Below are positions 20,901 to 33,362 of a stretch of 64,000 nt of DNA, in pieces. The stretch is from Euglena gracilis. Its lineage: Eukaryota; Euglenida; Euglenophyceae; Euglenales. How positions within the stretch are numbered: the stretch's first letter is position 1; the number at the start of each line of letters is the position of its first letter. Location: the NCBI GenBank assembly GCA_039621445.1, contig CP154954.1:50757847-50821846 (forward strand). Direction: 5' to 3'. Under the pieces are notes generated by a model, which worked only from the letters and a program-made list of their open reading frames with translations, ran no database searches and was not told the DNA's origin. Position numbers and translations under genes: made by a program.

Positions 20901-23900
20901 GGCTGCAGGAGGAGGTGCAGCGTTCCCGGCCACGGCCCCGTGGTAGTGTGTCCCTCGCTGCTGCCCCCCACCCATGCCCGGCTCCCGATGAGGTCAGAAC
21001 CAGGCTTCTTTTTTAGTCAGAAGGTCCCCCCAGGGGGGGGGGCCTGGGTCCGGCTCCGGACCCCCCGGGGGGGGGGGGGAGGTCCCCAGAAGGAGGCCAG
21101 GTTTGGGTTTCGGCACGAAGTACCGAAAATTTTTTGGGAAATGCCCTCAGACGACCCGATTTTTAGGGGGTCCCCGCCCCTCCTCTTGGGGGGGTCCCGC
21201 GCTGGGCTGGGTTCATATAAGGAAGGCATACGGGTTTAGGTGGTGAGGGGTGTCCCCCCACCCTCCTACTGGACCGGAGAGGGGGTCCGGACCCCCCCCC
21301 CCACCTCTCCGCAAAAAGATCAGGATTTTTTCCTTCCAGCGCTTTGCGCCGAAAATTTTTGCATTTTTGACAAGTTTTGCCCAAAAAGTGCCCAATGGCA
21401 CTTTTGGCCGTTTGGGGGGGGGGGGCAAAAATTATCAGCCTGGCGCTTTGCGCTGGGCCAAAAATCGGTCACCTGGACCGCGCCACTGTTTAGGTGGGGT
21501 GGGGTGTCCCCACCCCCCCTCCACTCCCCCCTGGACCGGGGGGGGGGTGACCCCCCCAACCTGCCCTTATATCGAAGCCTGGACCCCCCCCCAGGGGAGT
21601 CTTAAAAAGAGGCCTGGTCGGGGTGGGTTGGGCGGTTCGGACGACGCCGTGGGCGGGGCAGGCGGTGGAGAGCGGGGAGCGGATGAAGGAGGAGGCCGGG
21701 CGGCTGCTCTCGGACTGGGCGATGAAGCAGGCGGAGGCGGAGGCGCAGCAGGACCGGCTGAACCAGAAGGAGGAGGAGCTGGACCGCCTGCGGAAGGTGT
21801 AGCTATGCACCCACCCCCCTATATCTATCTAATCTATATCTATCTATCTAATGAACCCCTCGCCCAATGAACAGGGAGTGCAGGGGTGTCCAGATTGCGT
21901 TGTTTGTCATTTTTATGACCAATGAGCATGCCCCATCCGGACCATCTAGATTGTCATTTTAGTGTTCATTGGGTATGGGGGGGGTGGAAGGTGTGCATTG
22001 TGTGGATGCATGAATGTGCGCTTATGTATATGGATCCCGGGGATGCCAGGCCGACCTCCCTGCGGGGGGGCTGTCCTCGCCCCCCTGTCTCCCCTCCCAG
22101 GAGCTGGACGAGGCCCGGGCGAAGCTGGCCGCCACCCCCGTCGCAGAGGCCGGGGAGCCCACGGCGGCGCCCCACCGCCCGGGCCGCGGTGGCGGGGAGG
22201 GGTTGTTACTGTGCGCCGCGAACGCCAGGGACCACCAGGGATTTCGAAGTTTTCGGTTTACTGGGACTCAGAAAAAAAGTCGGTTTGGCCACTCAAATTG
22301 TGGACGTATTCGTATTGTTTTTTTTTTTGGCAACTTCATAGGGGCATTAGTATGACGCGGGGTCCAGACCCTGTTGTCTGGCGCACCGGTGCCCCAGTTT
22401 CGGCAGTCCCGGGAACCACCTCAGCTCACCCCTTTTTCTGGCGGATATCCCAGTGCCGAGTCGGGAAAATGGGGTTCATGATAAGGGAAAGGCTCAGGAT
22501 TAGGAATTAAGGCTATAATTTTGGTCTAAATTTGATGATTTTTTTGGCCACAGGTTTGGCCTCGTTTGCCACCTAATTTTTGGGATTTGATCTAAATTTC
22601 TGGCCTAAATATTCTGATTTTGACCCTATTAAACAAACGAAATTCCCCCAGTGGAAGTGGGACAGGAGGGAGAATCGGCCAAAATCGCTCATCAGCCCCA
22701 CTTGTATGTCGTATGGGGTTGACATACCCCCGTCATACTAACCCCCCCCAAATAACCTGGCGGGGTACCAGGTTATTGGAACCAACTTTTGGCCCCCCCC
22801 CCCGCCAGGTTATTTGGGCCCTTATTTCAGCGCCGTAAAGGAATTTTGCCTAAAAAGGACCCCGCCAAGTTACTGGAACCATCTTTTTTGCCCCTCCCTC
22901 CGCCAAGTTATTCAGCCCCCGCCAGGAGCAAGGACCCCAGGTTATTTGGGGGGGGGGGGGGTAGTGCCCCCGGGCAGGGGCACTAGTGTGAGGCTGCCAT
23001 TTTCAAAAATTCAAAGTGTATTTTTTTTGGTTTCGGTGTTGCTTTGACAGTTCTGGTACTCTGATTGTGACGTCGGGTCTGTGATTCCAAAACTTTGTGG
23101 TACACATTTACCTTCATCAGCTCATTTCTCAGGAGGTTGTATTTGCCATGCGTCCAATGACCCACCCATTACATATTTAGTTTCTTGTGTTTCATTCATA
23201 CACAAGAAATGTCCATGAAATTACATTACAGCAGTTCTTTGGGTGGTGGTTATTTGGGCCTGGTGGATTGACCGTGGCAATGCGACCACACAAGCAGCAA
23301 TGCACCCCCCCTGGGTCGGCCGGGGGCCCATTCCCTGTCCTAGAACCCCGAGAGTGGCATGGGAACAGACCCCCGTCGCCCGGCCCCAGGAGGCGGAGCT
23401 GGAGCAGCAGCGGCAGGCCGTCGCGGCGCGGGAGGCGGCGCTGCAGGCCGAGCGGGCCGAGCTGGCGGGCCGGGCGGCGGCGCTGCGGGAGCGGGAGGAG
23501 GCGCTGCGGCTTGAGGCGGAGCGGTGGGAGAGACAGACCGCGGCCTTGCCGGGGCCCCCGACCTTGATGGGAAAGAAGCAACGTGTGGCCCCGCGCGTTG
23601 AAATACAGCCGATGCGGCCAACGAGTCTGCCCTTGCTGGGGAGATATTTAAGCCCGGGTGGAATGAGTGTGACGATGGAAGTATGCCGAAATTGCTTTTC
23701 CCAAACCTCCCGACCAGCTTCTTTTTTAAGTCAGAAGACCCCCATAGGGGGGGGGGGTCCAATGCCGGCCCTGGGGGGCGGGGGTCCTGGGCCAGAGGCC
23801 CAGGCATGGGTTTTGGCGCGAAGAGCCGAAAATTTTTTAGGAAATGCCCTCAGACGGCCCAATTTTGGGGGTTCCTATGCCGGGCTGGGTGGCCGGGGTG

Positions 23901-26900
23901 GTACCCCCCTCCCCCCCCCCCCGGGTCTTAAAAAGAAGCCTGCTCCCGATGAGTTTTGACCCGAAATCGATGCACAGCAACATTAACACGCCCCCGCTCT
24001 GGGTTGTGATTTGAGGGACATTTTTTGAGTGGGCAGGAAGGTGACAAGGCACTGGTTTGGCACAGCAGCAGTTAGAGGAGCGAAAGGCGGTGGAAACGCA
24101 CACCCGGGACACCGCTGCCTTGCAGGAGCAGATCGCGTCCAACCCGGCAGCGCCCTTTGTTTCCGTTTTTGCCTTGCATTGCTCTAATGCAGACAGGGCG
24201 GCGTGCTTGTGCTAAAATGGGAATACCAGTTCTCATTGTTTCAGCTGACACATATTGTTTAATGGCTGTTTGATGGAACGACCACCGCGATTTCTTACCT
24301 GGCCAACACGTGTGGTGACATTACAACCCAGTTTTGGTACAGTCCATCAGAAGGAGGAGATGGTGGGTATTCACAGATGGCTTTTTCACCCGAATACCAC
24401 CCAAAAGGAGGCGGAACACAAAATCCGCTGCCGGTTTGCACGCAGCACTGCAGGCGCAGGTGCAGGCGTCCCAGGAGGACCAGAAGGCCCGGGAGACCCA
24501 GCCAGGCTATGGAGGGCAGCCTACACTAACGGGTGGGCCCCCCTGAGCCGGAAGGCCCCCTCCCTCCCGCCCTGCCGACAACTGCAGGCGAAGCAGCAGC
24601 AGTTGCTGGACCTCCAGGCGGAGCCCGGGGCCCCCCACCGCGGGTCCGTGTGGGTGTCGTCCTATGGGTGGGGGTCAGGGGTGTTTTTTTTAGTCTTGAA
24701 CCCCTGGGGGGGAGGGGGGGGTAGTGTGGGTGGGTCCAGCCGAGCGCCCCTGGGGCCCCCCTGGGGGGCATTCACTTCTCGGGGCCGAAGGCACCGAAAA
24801 TTTTTGAAAAAGGTGCTATTTTTAGCATTTTAGCAATTTTTTCGGGGAAAGTGGTGGGTCCCCCAGCCCCCCCCTCCGGGGGGCCTCCCCAGGGGGTGGG
24901 TGGGTGGGGAGGCCCTCCCCCCGGTCTCAAGAAAAACCCCTGGTGGGGGTGGTTTGGGTTCCCCTTTGCCGGAGGGACCCTGCTAGTGGTGGAGGGGAAG
25001 GAAGCCGCCCTCCAAGAGCTACGGTCGCAGATGGCTGCCCTGCCCCGCCCCGTGCTGTGCCGCCTGCTGCGGCGTTGGGCCCAACCGAGTAACAAGCGCG
25101 CACACCCACACCTGCACACGCGCACACCCACTCACGCACGCGCACACCCACACCCACAACCAGGTGTCATGCACCAACCACCCCATTCGCACTGAGCCGC
25201 TTTAGTGTTCGGGTTGTCAGGAATTGGCTCAATGAGGTTGGGTCAACGCCCTTGGAATCCTGCGCGGTGGATCAGCCGGGAAACCCGCCATCGAAGTCAA
25301 CGTGGTCCACATCGCTGCATCGATCCTCCTGGAGGCCGACCCGGGGCCTTGTGAGCCCCCATCCCCGGCGTTGACACGGGGCGGCCGGCACAGGCGGAGG
25401 CCCAAGCGCTTCGGGAGCGGCAAGTGGGGGACGCCGCAGCGGCCATGGCGGGCGAGGCGGCGGTCGTGGAACGGGCGGCGGCACTTGCGGCGCGGGAGGC
25501 CGCAGTAGCGGGGGCGGAGGCACAGCACGCCGCCGCACTGAGGGCAGTGGAGGAGCGGCGCGCCGCGCTTCGCTGGGGGACGCGTGCGGCGGGAGCTTTT
25601 TGTGGGAGGAGATTGGTGGGGTCCCAGCAGATTGGAAGTGCAGTGCTTAAAAAATCATAATTTTCATCATTTGTCTGCTGATCATCGTCGTATCTCACTT
25701 TGATTGAAAGCCATGTTCAACATTTTATTAGCATCAGATCACCAAGTTCCAGCTGGAAGGGGTCATCCACCACCCAGTTCTGTGCAGTTGGGAGCACTCC
25801 TGGACAATATCACTCCTCGAATGAGTTCAAAATGGTCCATGGATTGTACAAACGTGCAGGAATTCTTTCGCATTGAATGCTTTTCCCCAGGGGGACCCTG
25901 GAAGGGAGGGTGAATGCAGTCCCACGAAGTCCCCCCCCCCCCGCACACCTTACCCATGCCACACACAGGAAGAGGCGTTGGCGGAGAAGGAAAAGGCACT
26001 GACTACCCAGCAGGAGGCGTTGGTGTCCCGACTGTTGCTCCAGTTTTCACTTCATTTCCGTTTTCCTCATCCTGCTCGATGAAGCGCAGAGAATTTTCGA
26101 TAATGTCGCTGTGAGGCACATATTTTTGCGGTGATCCAGAGGGGATCCACAAAGTTTATTTGTGCTGACACACAAAATGTTCGGTGCCCCATTTGTCCTT
26201 GACACGCCAAAGTTTTGGGCAAGTATGGTTGGCAAGGGAGGAGGTGTCATAGACACCATACCATTCGTTCATTGTCTTCGTTGAATGTAAACAGTCACCC
26301 CCCCCTCAATCGTTCCAGGCTCAGTGGCAGCGGCGGTGCGGTTCTCCCCTCCTGACCCATGAGTGTGTCGCCAACGGGGGGATGGCACCGGGTCATTGGT
26401 GGGCACCCCGCCGTCCCCCCCCCCCACCCACGGAGCAGCGGGCGGCAAAACGGCGCAGCAGCTGCAGGCGGAGGAGGCACTGGCGCAAGTGGCCACCCGG
26501 CAGGCGGAGCTGGAGGCGGCGGAGGGGAAGGCGCAGCAGCTGGCAGCCAGGGTAGATGGCTGCAAGCCCATTCACACCCCCCCCTCGGGCAGGGGGTGCT
26601 ATGCACTCCATAGCACAAGGCACCGGGAACCCAAAAAATGTCAATTTTTCTTTTCGGTGCTTTGAGCCGAATTTTTGGGACAAATTTTCGCCCAAAAAAA
26701 GCCCTCAAGATTGCATTTTTGGTCGACTCGGGGGATTTTGATTGGAAATAGATCATTTTTGGCTATGTTTAAGTGCAGGGGCCATGTTTAGGTCTGAACC
26801 CCGACCCCCGAGGGGGGGGTCCTGACCACCATCACTGGTCCCGACCACCACACCAATCCCCCTCATTCCACAGTTCACACGGCCACCGTCGGCTGGCCAT

Positions 26901-29900
26901 TGGTGTGCCACGGGGGGGGGGGGGGGCTTCGGAGTCCGGTGGGAGAGTGGCACACAGCCCTGTCGGTGGCGAAGGAGACGGAGCTGGAGGCCACAGCAGC
27001 CGCCCTGGAGGCAAAGGCCGGCGAGGCGGCCGCCGCTGCGGCTGCTGCTGAGGCCACGACTAGGGCTTACCAGCGATAACCCCTCCCCCCCCCTCCGGGA
27101 TATACCTGTCCAAAGAATTGTGCCTTCCTGCCAAATATGTTCACACTGCCGGGGAGTGCTCTCGAAGCTGGGACGCTGCTCTGCGGGCCCATTTCTCAAT
27201 TCATCTGCCAGACATCTGCGCATATTTTGCTCCATCTCCAGGAAAGGTTCCCAAAATCAATAGAACATTCAACGGAGATGTAATTGTTGTAATGTCTCAG
27301 GGTTGGGTTTTCTGAGGGTGTAGAAGCTGTAATGTCTCAGGCTTGGACAAAGACTGATTGAAAAGATTCCCTGCATAATTACCCCAAAAATTACGCGGCG
27401 GGGCTTTGAACAAAGTGCTAAATAATGCAATTGATCACCAGTCGGATAACGACTCTTCCTCCCTCTCTTCCCCTCTCCCTTCTGCTTCTGCTGTCTGTTT
27501 TCTGTCCCGTCGAGCAGCCCCACCCCCAACGGCTCGGCTGGCGCAACAAGAGGCGGAGCTGGCTGCGAGGGAAGAGCTGTTAACGGGCAGGCCAATCCTA
27601 ACCAGGGGAGGGGATACTTCCTCTTGCGGCATATGGCGTGGTGGCACATGAGGGCCCGACAGGACTGGAAGAGTGTTGGAGGAAATGTGCCAGGGGGAGG
27701 GCAGGCTGCGATATGAGGAGGGTGTTCGGGGTTCAGGTGGGTTGCCCCCCCCCTCCTGGACAGGGGACACACCCCCACCTGCCCAGGGAGGTCCGGACCA
27801 ATCCGGGGGGGGGGGACCCAGGACCACCCCCAAAAAGGTCAAATATTTCCTTCTGGCACTTTGTGCCTAAATTTTTGGCAATTTTGACAAAGTTTTGCCC
27901 AAAAAGTGCCCAAAATGGCAGGGCACCCGAGGCACTGCATATTATTTTATTTCTCCCTCGTCGCAAATTTGGGCCTCGTATAGATTGGCCTCTGCCCTTT
28001 CCTCTGCCCTTCAAAGAACATTTCAACAATATGCCAACCAAAAAAAATACCCATACTCCAACCTACCCGACGAGCAGGTGGTTTAGACTACCAACCGACC
28101 ATACTTGTGGGGTCGTCTCTTGGTGTTGCACCATATGCCCCCCTGGCCGCAGAGTTTTTCAACACAGTCGACCCCCACCACCGGTGTGCTGCGCCTCGGC
28201 ATTGGACTGAAAGACCGAGGGGGGGGCGGGGTGAAGGGCCCTTTCCGAATGATGTATTTTTCAAGGCCACCGTTCTCTGTCGTGGAGGGGCTGGGCTGCG
28301 GCCGGCTCGCGAGAGGGAGGCGGCGGATCGAGCCGCGGCGGCGGAGGCGCAGCGAGCGGTGGCGGCGCAGGAGGCGGAGGCGAAGCAACAGGAAGCCGCG
28401 GCGGTGGCCGACCGGAGGTGCCCCCGCGGCACTGGCGGCCGGCCGATGCGTTTCTTGGCGGTCTTTTGCATTGGTCTTCCGTGGACACTGTGGGTGGGGG
28501 GTGGCTTGGGGCATGGCAGGGCCGCAGGTGGTCAACCGCGGCGGGGTTGGAGCCAGTCCCCGGCACCCCCGGCGAGGAGGCGCAGGCGGCGGAGGCCGCA
28601 CTGGTGGTGGAGGCCCAGAAGGCGCTGGCGGCACTGCAAGCGGAGCTGACGGCCCGGGAGGAGGCCCTGCCCAGCGGCCCCATTGCCCATGGAGTTGGGG
28701 TTGGGGTTGGGCAGCCGGGGGTCTGACAAACAAGTTGATTCACTTGACATGCCTGCCAGGGACCGGTTGCAGTGTGTGCAGGGGCCAGTCCTGCTTGTTC
28801 CCGTGCTTGTTCTCAGGATGTTGCCAACCAAAATGGCGTCGGTGCTAAAGACAAAAGCGGATGTTGGGCAGCAGAAGGCAGTGGATGATCATGTGCGCAT
28901 TTTTTTCTGTAATTGCAATCGCAGCTGTCCCCCCCCGTCCCCCAAAGAGCCCCGGGACACAGATGGGCCCGTTGCGTTCGGCATCCCGGGAGGCGGCGGT
29001 GCAGGCCCAATTTGCAGAGGCGGAACAGAAAGCCAAGGCTGCGGTGGATGCCGCCGCTGAAGCACAGCTGCAGCCTCGCTCCGCTGTTCGACGCACCAGC
29101 TCTTGTTTTTGCAGATGAAGGTGTGCAGCAAAAAAAGCTGGGTACACGAGGAAATCTATTTGGCATAAGGGAAGAGAAAAAAACGCGGTGGGGGGGAAGT
29201 TTTTTTTTTCATGGACAGATGGTATTTGAAACAGGAATGCTTGAAATTTGGTGGTTTCTAATATTTTCAGTTATTTCTTTCACCAACCCTAGTGTTTCGC
29301 ACCATCTCATGAATTTTTTTCGAGGTAAAGTTGGGGGGGGGGGAGGGCTCGCATTTTTTGACGGGTCAATTTTTTTTGTTTTTGAATGCTGACAATTGAA
29401 GGGGAAACCCATCCCATCCATGGGGGAGGGGAGGTTTCGGCCCGGCTCTCTCCCTGCTGGCTGAAGGATGGAGAGTGTGGTTGTTTCTTGGAATGATAAA
29501 CCTGAATGCCAGCCGGGCTTGAAGAGCCGAAACGAAATTATAACCCCCCCCCCCCCGCGGTTGTGTCACCAGAGTGGTCTCCCGACCGGGGGTATTAGAA
29601 GTAGGTCGTGCCAAGGTACTCCCAATCCCCGCCCTCCCCTTCACGTGCATCCCTGACCCCCCCCCCAGGTGGTCAAGAATAAAACCGAAAAATGACAGAA
29701 TGGCCTTGGCCAACACTGCCCTGCACAGTGGTGACAGAAACAACTGCAAAAAAAACCAGATGCCTGCCACCAGGGGGGGGGAATGCCGCGCAGCCCTCCA
29801 AAGCACAAAAGACGACGCCCAAAGCAAAGCAACACCTCCGGGTGGCCCCGGCCCACACAACGTGGCGTGCCCCTGCCTGGCGACGCTGCGGGAGCGGGAG

Positions 29901-32554
29901 GGGCAGGCGGCCGAGACCCCGACGCTGGCAGAGAAGGCAGAGGTCCAAGGGGAGGAGACAGCCAGGGCCGTGCCAGGGCTTTCAAACCCGTAAGGGCGAT
30001 GGGGGGTCCGACTACCCCCCCCCTTCACCCAGCTTTCCCGTAATTCTGCGGCGCCAGTGTAAGGTCAAAGTTTTCCTTCAAGACACTCAATTTTTTCTTT
30101 GCCGGATGCTGTGGCGGGGGACCCTTCACCGGGCCTTCCTGTGCGGCCCCGGAGAAGGCGGAGAAGGCGGGGGCCGAGGCGGCAGCGCCTGCGCCTGCAG
30201 AGGAGCCACCGCCAGCCACTGAGGTGGAGGGGGACGGCGCGGACGGGGTGGCCGACCCGCCCGTTGGGCCAGGGGGCCCCCGGTTCCCGCCGCCGCGCAT
30301 GTTTGGTGGGGGGCGGGCGTTTGTCCAGCCGAGTCTGATGGCCCCCTGGAGTCAGTCCGCCTCTGGGGATGCCCCGTCCTGCCGGCCTCCAACCGCTGCT
30401 GGTTGGGGGATGGGAAAAGTTGCCCCCATGTAAAACCTGCGGAATTCTGCTAACCGACATCTAAAGCAGTTACGTGCCTGCGCACACGCACCCACATGCG
30501 TGCGCCGACACACATCCACACACACACAGGACTCAAGGAACATCGTGGACCACCATTTTGACAATGCGGTTCGATACTCCAAAAATTGTGTTGGCTTCCA
30601 TTGGACAAACGTTAAAGAGTGTTTTGTTGTGTTCAAACATATTGTAAAATTCTCAAACATTCATGATCATGATGATGACGATGATGACAATGATAATATT
30701 GAGTTGATAATGGTTGAATATTTTTCAATAAAGGCAGAAATTCTTGACAGAAAAATTAACAAATGAAAGTGAATTGAAAGAAAACAATGAGTTTAATGTG
30801 GCAAATCTTTCACCACCACAACAAAAAAAACGGGTTGTTTTTTCGTTCGGGGTGTTCGCGAGCCTTTGCTGGGCAATGTCTGCTGCCCCTTGATGTCCCT
30901 TGATGCACGGGTCCAAGGTTTCCCGCCAGGACAGCCACCGTCAACCAGGCAGTCTGCTTCGGGGACCCCCCCCCCGACATAGTAGCCTGCCATGGGCCGT
31001 GCCTGGTCTTGGGGGTCCGCAGCGGACAGCCCCCGAGGAGGTCGACGCCCCCGCCGGCCTGGCCCCCGACGCGACGGGCCCCGACGCCCCCGCCCCGGCG
31101 GCGGACCCCGTTGGGGAGCCCGACGCCAGTAACGGGGACGGGGACGGCCAGGGCTGTCCGGGAGTCCCCAAATCCCGACGGGGGGCTGACCCCCGCCCCC
31201 GGAGGTCGGACCACCCGGGCAGTCAATGTGGGACAGAATTTTTTTTGTCAAGGACTGCCCTTCTTTTTGTTGTTTTTTTTTTTTTTTTTTTTTTTTGTTT
31301 TTTTCCTCCCCTCTCGGTCCGAATCGGTGGAGTTTCGAGACCCTTCGGGCTTCGGGCTCCGCACTTCCCCCAAGTGAGGTCTATTGTGCACCCCTTGCAC
31401 CGGTAAAACAGGGGGGGGTCCCCTGTTGGCCCAAGGCTGCATGGAGGTGGAGGGATAGAGGCAGAGACAGAGGTGGAGGTTGTTCAACCTCCTCTGCCCC
31501 TCTGTGTCACCTCCATGTCAAAACCGCAATGAAAATGGCCAACGATAGGAAAATTTGTGACCAGGAAAGGCAACGTAGGTAAAATTGTCTTGATCTCGGC
31601 ATTTTTGCCTCTCATCTCTGATGATGACTTTCAAAACACAAAGTCAGTGGGACGTCTGGAGCACGACTATGGGGTATTTGCCTGATGATGCCATGAGGCG
31701 GCAGATGTTTGAGACCTCTGGCCCCCACCCTTCGTCCATCCACCCAGAAACATCAAAAAAGAGTTCTTTTCAATACCCGGACCGGCCAAAACTAAATGCC
31801 AGGCCGACAAGCACCCCACCAGCCTGCCGGGCCGCTGGGCCACTGGGCCGGGCTGGAGTGGGCCGGGTCAACCACCTCCCTCGTTTTCCCCACGACCCAT
31901 TTGAGCCCAAGGGAAAAATTTACGCAGACCACCCTCCCGCTCAAATTTTCTTTAATGCCATGGGTGGTGGGGGGGGCGACCCCCCCCCCAACAGCTTTCC
32001 CATGCCTCCCTGTGGATGGCGTGCACGTCGTAGAGGAGCCGGAGGACGGGGCGGACGGGGACGGGGAGCGCGTGGAAGGCGTGGACGGGGTGGACGCTGT
32101 GGAGGGTGGGGTGTGCCCCTGTGTGAAACGGCGCGGTGTGGCGTGGCTTGATTTGGAGGTTCAATGGTTGTGGGCATTGGCATCAAACCAAAGACGTTTT
32201 GCTGTGCGCTGGTTTCTTTAGCCTGGAACGTTTCCCACCTTGGAATGCTGGCATCAAAATGCAATTCCAAAAAAGTTCCCTTCCATTCTTGCTTGAAAGG
32301 AATCATTTTTTTTGCATTCTTTTTAAGCCTTCGAAGGTCTTCCCTGTCGTTCTTGCAGGATGGCTGGGATCTGGATATCGAAGATGATGATGACGAGAAA
32401 GATGGAAAGGTATTTCTTAGTTGCTTTTTTAGCATCCGAAAAAACAATCCTGTGCCTGATAGTGTATTTAAGGTAAGGACATTCTGTGTTGTCTTTTTTT
32501 TTTCTGCTTTTGTTCGTTCGATTTTTCCATTTATTTTCTCTTCAGGATGACTGA
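17959..32554 (+). CDS. Long alanine/glutamate-rich coiled-coil protein with acidic C-terminus
   Basis: Start at 17959 (MSLFGAVRGFAQKHLQ), exon to 18027 with a GT donor. Further coding blocks: ~19630-19785 (FNELFDRLAED), 20086-20169, 20569-20668, 20868-20914, 21662-21796, 22101-~22150, 23390-~23546, 24066-~24135, ~24446-24500, 24588-~24629, ~24987-25045, 25394-~25575, 25969-~26035, ~26459-26551, ~26960-27060, ~27535-27585, ~28300-28415, ~28555-28665, ~28975-29070, ~29875-29970, ~30150-30300, ~31020-31170, ~32025-32110, ~32359-32413 and 32546-32554 (GAT GAC TGA). Blocks read as heptad-like helices such as AELEQQRQAVAAREAALQAE, then Pro/Ala/Asp-rich linkers, ending GWDLDIEDDDDEKDGKDD. A golgin-like or tether protein is possible; no domain proves it. 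The in-frame TAG at 20170 leaves open that the first blocks form a separate gene. Confidence 0.7.
18104..18225. mobile_element. Subfamily-3 element remnant (left end)
   Basis: CAGGGATTTCTAAGCCGGAG followed by CCAGCCAG / CAGCCAGCAGCC text as in 11698-11829. The left flank is GCCTTGAT. No CTG-GCCTTGAT partner was found, so the right end appears lost or interrupted by the family-F fragment that follows (~18285-18360). Confidence 0.6.
18470..19190. repeat. ~700-bp interspersed repeat, family E, copy 2
   Basis: Second copy of 14690-15420, lying in the first intron of the coiled-coil gene. The two copies keep order and orientation but differ at many positions, so they are not a recent duplication. 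Confidence 0.85.
21001..21616. mobile_element. CAG/CTG element, subfamily 2, with internal family-B insertion
   Basis: Left end CAGGCTTCTTTTTTAGTC; right end reverse-complemented CAGGCCTCTTTTTAAGAC. Flanks GTCAGAAC and GTCGGGGT differ only by four transitions. 21090-21210 is typical subfamily 2 ('gggtttcggc...gggaaatgccctcagacgacccg'). 21225-21530 is family B, so the element seems enlarged by a nested repeat. It lies in a GT-AG intron ending at 21661. Confidence 0.75.
23715..23942. mobile_element. CAG/CTG element, subfamily 2, TSD 7 of 8
   Basis: CAGCTTCTTTTTTAAGTC and (reverse complement of right) CAGGCTTCTTTTTAAGACCC. Flanks CTCCCGAC (23707-23714) and CTCCCGAT (23943-23950). The core 'gggttttggcgcgaagagccg...ggaaatgccctcagac' is shared with the carrier intron at 46304-46482 in inverse orientation. 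Confidence 0.88.
24676..24942. mobile_element. CAG/CTG element, subfamily 1, perfect TSD GTGGGGGT
   Basis: CAGGGGTGTTTTTTTTAG left; the right end reads TCAAGAAAAACCCCTG. GTGGGGGT at 24668-24675 and 24943-24950. Placed between two coiled-coil exons (block ending ~24629 and block starting ~24987). Confidence 0.9.
27690..27925. repeat. Interspersed repeat, family B, copy 3
   Basis: Contains 'aaaaaggtcaaat...ctggcactttgtgcctaaatttttggcaattttgacaaagttttgcccaa', matching 15850-15940 and 21310-21390. It lies in an intron of the coiled-coil gene. Confidence 0.7.
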
Positions 32555-33360
32555 TCTTGAAGGCATGCAGCTTATTCTTCCTCTTCTTGTGTTCTCTTCT
32601 TTTTATGTCTGACCACTGTTGGGCAGCGTACGTTGTATATTATCTCAAAGCAACGTTAACCTTTGATAATTTTTTGCCCCTCCACATTCGCAAAAAAAAT
32701 GTTCATTGCTTTGTTTTTGCTTTGAAGGCGACTGAGCAGGCGTCCTCCCTGGTTCCAGGCTGGAGAATTGGGTTTTGATTCCTGGTGGGAAATTGCGGGG
32801 TTTTTTTGGGGTCAATGCCAATAAAAAAATAAAGCCCTCCTCTTCCCCCTCCTCCCCTCTTTTTTGTTCTTTGGGGCGCACCTTCGGAATCTGCCTCAAG
32901 AGAAAGGGGAAAAAAAGGCCCCTCTTTTTCCGGGAATGTCCCGGACAGCGTTTTCCCCCCGCCATTTGCCCCACACAAGGGGAAAGTGCGGAGCCCGAGT
33001 TGTCGTATTTTTTGCGCCTTCCTTATTCGGAGACTTTTAGGCCAAAGGTTCCCTTCGGCGCAAAAAAAAATTTTTTTTCTGGCGGCGACGTTTCGGTTTT
33101 CGGACCACCACCGCCAATCCAAAAAAGTTGAAATCATTAAGGGTCATAAACTTAAACGCCTGAAAGCACTGAGCGCTTTATTGGAGCTGTCTTCCCCTCT
33201 AGAAAAATCACCCCTGCCAGCTTCCGAAAGGGAAAATGAAGCCTCAAAACCCCAGCGACGGAACTCCCAAGACCAGCGCCAACAGCAGCAGAGAAACACT
33301 CCGGGTTTTGCGCTTTGCCTCCAACCGAGCGCAAAACAATCACACAGCACCGCCGCGAAT
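32555..33360. other. Region after the coiled-coil gene, no supported gene
   Basis: A/T-rich sequence after the TGA at 32554, containing possible polyadenylation-type AATAAA at ~32820. Nothing else is recognised. Short frames on both strands lack family features. Confidence 0.5.
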
Positions 33361-33362
33361 AA

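Noticed and set aside
25272-28743. Minus-strand Ala/Pro/Arg-rich frames opposite the coiled-coil gene
   Set aside because: They are antisense shadows of GC-rich GAG/GCG codons; no start context, splice structure or family motif supports them.
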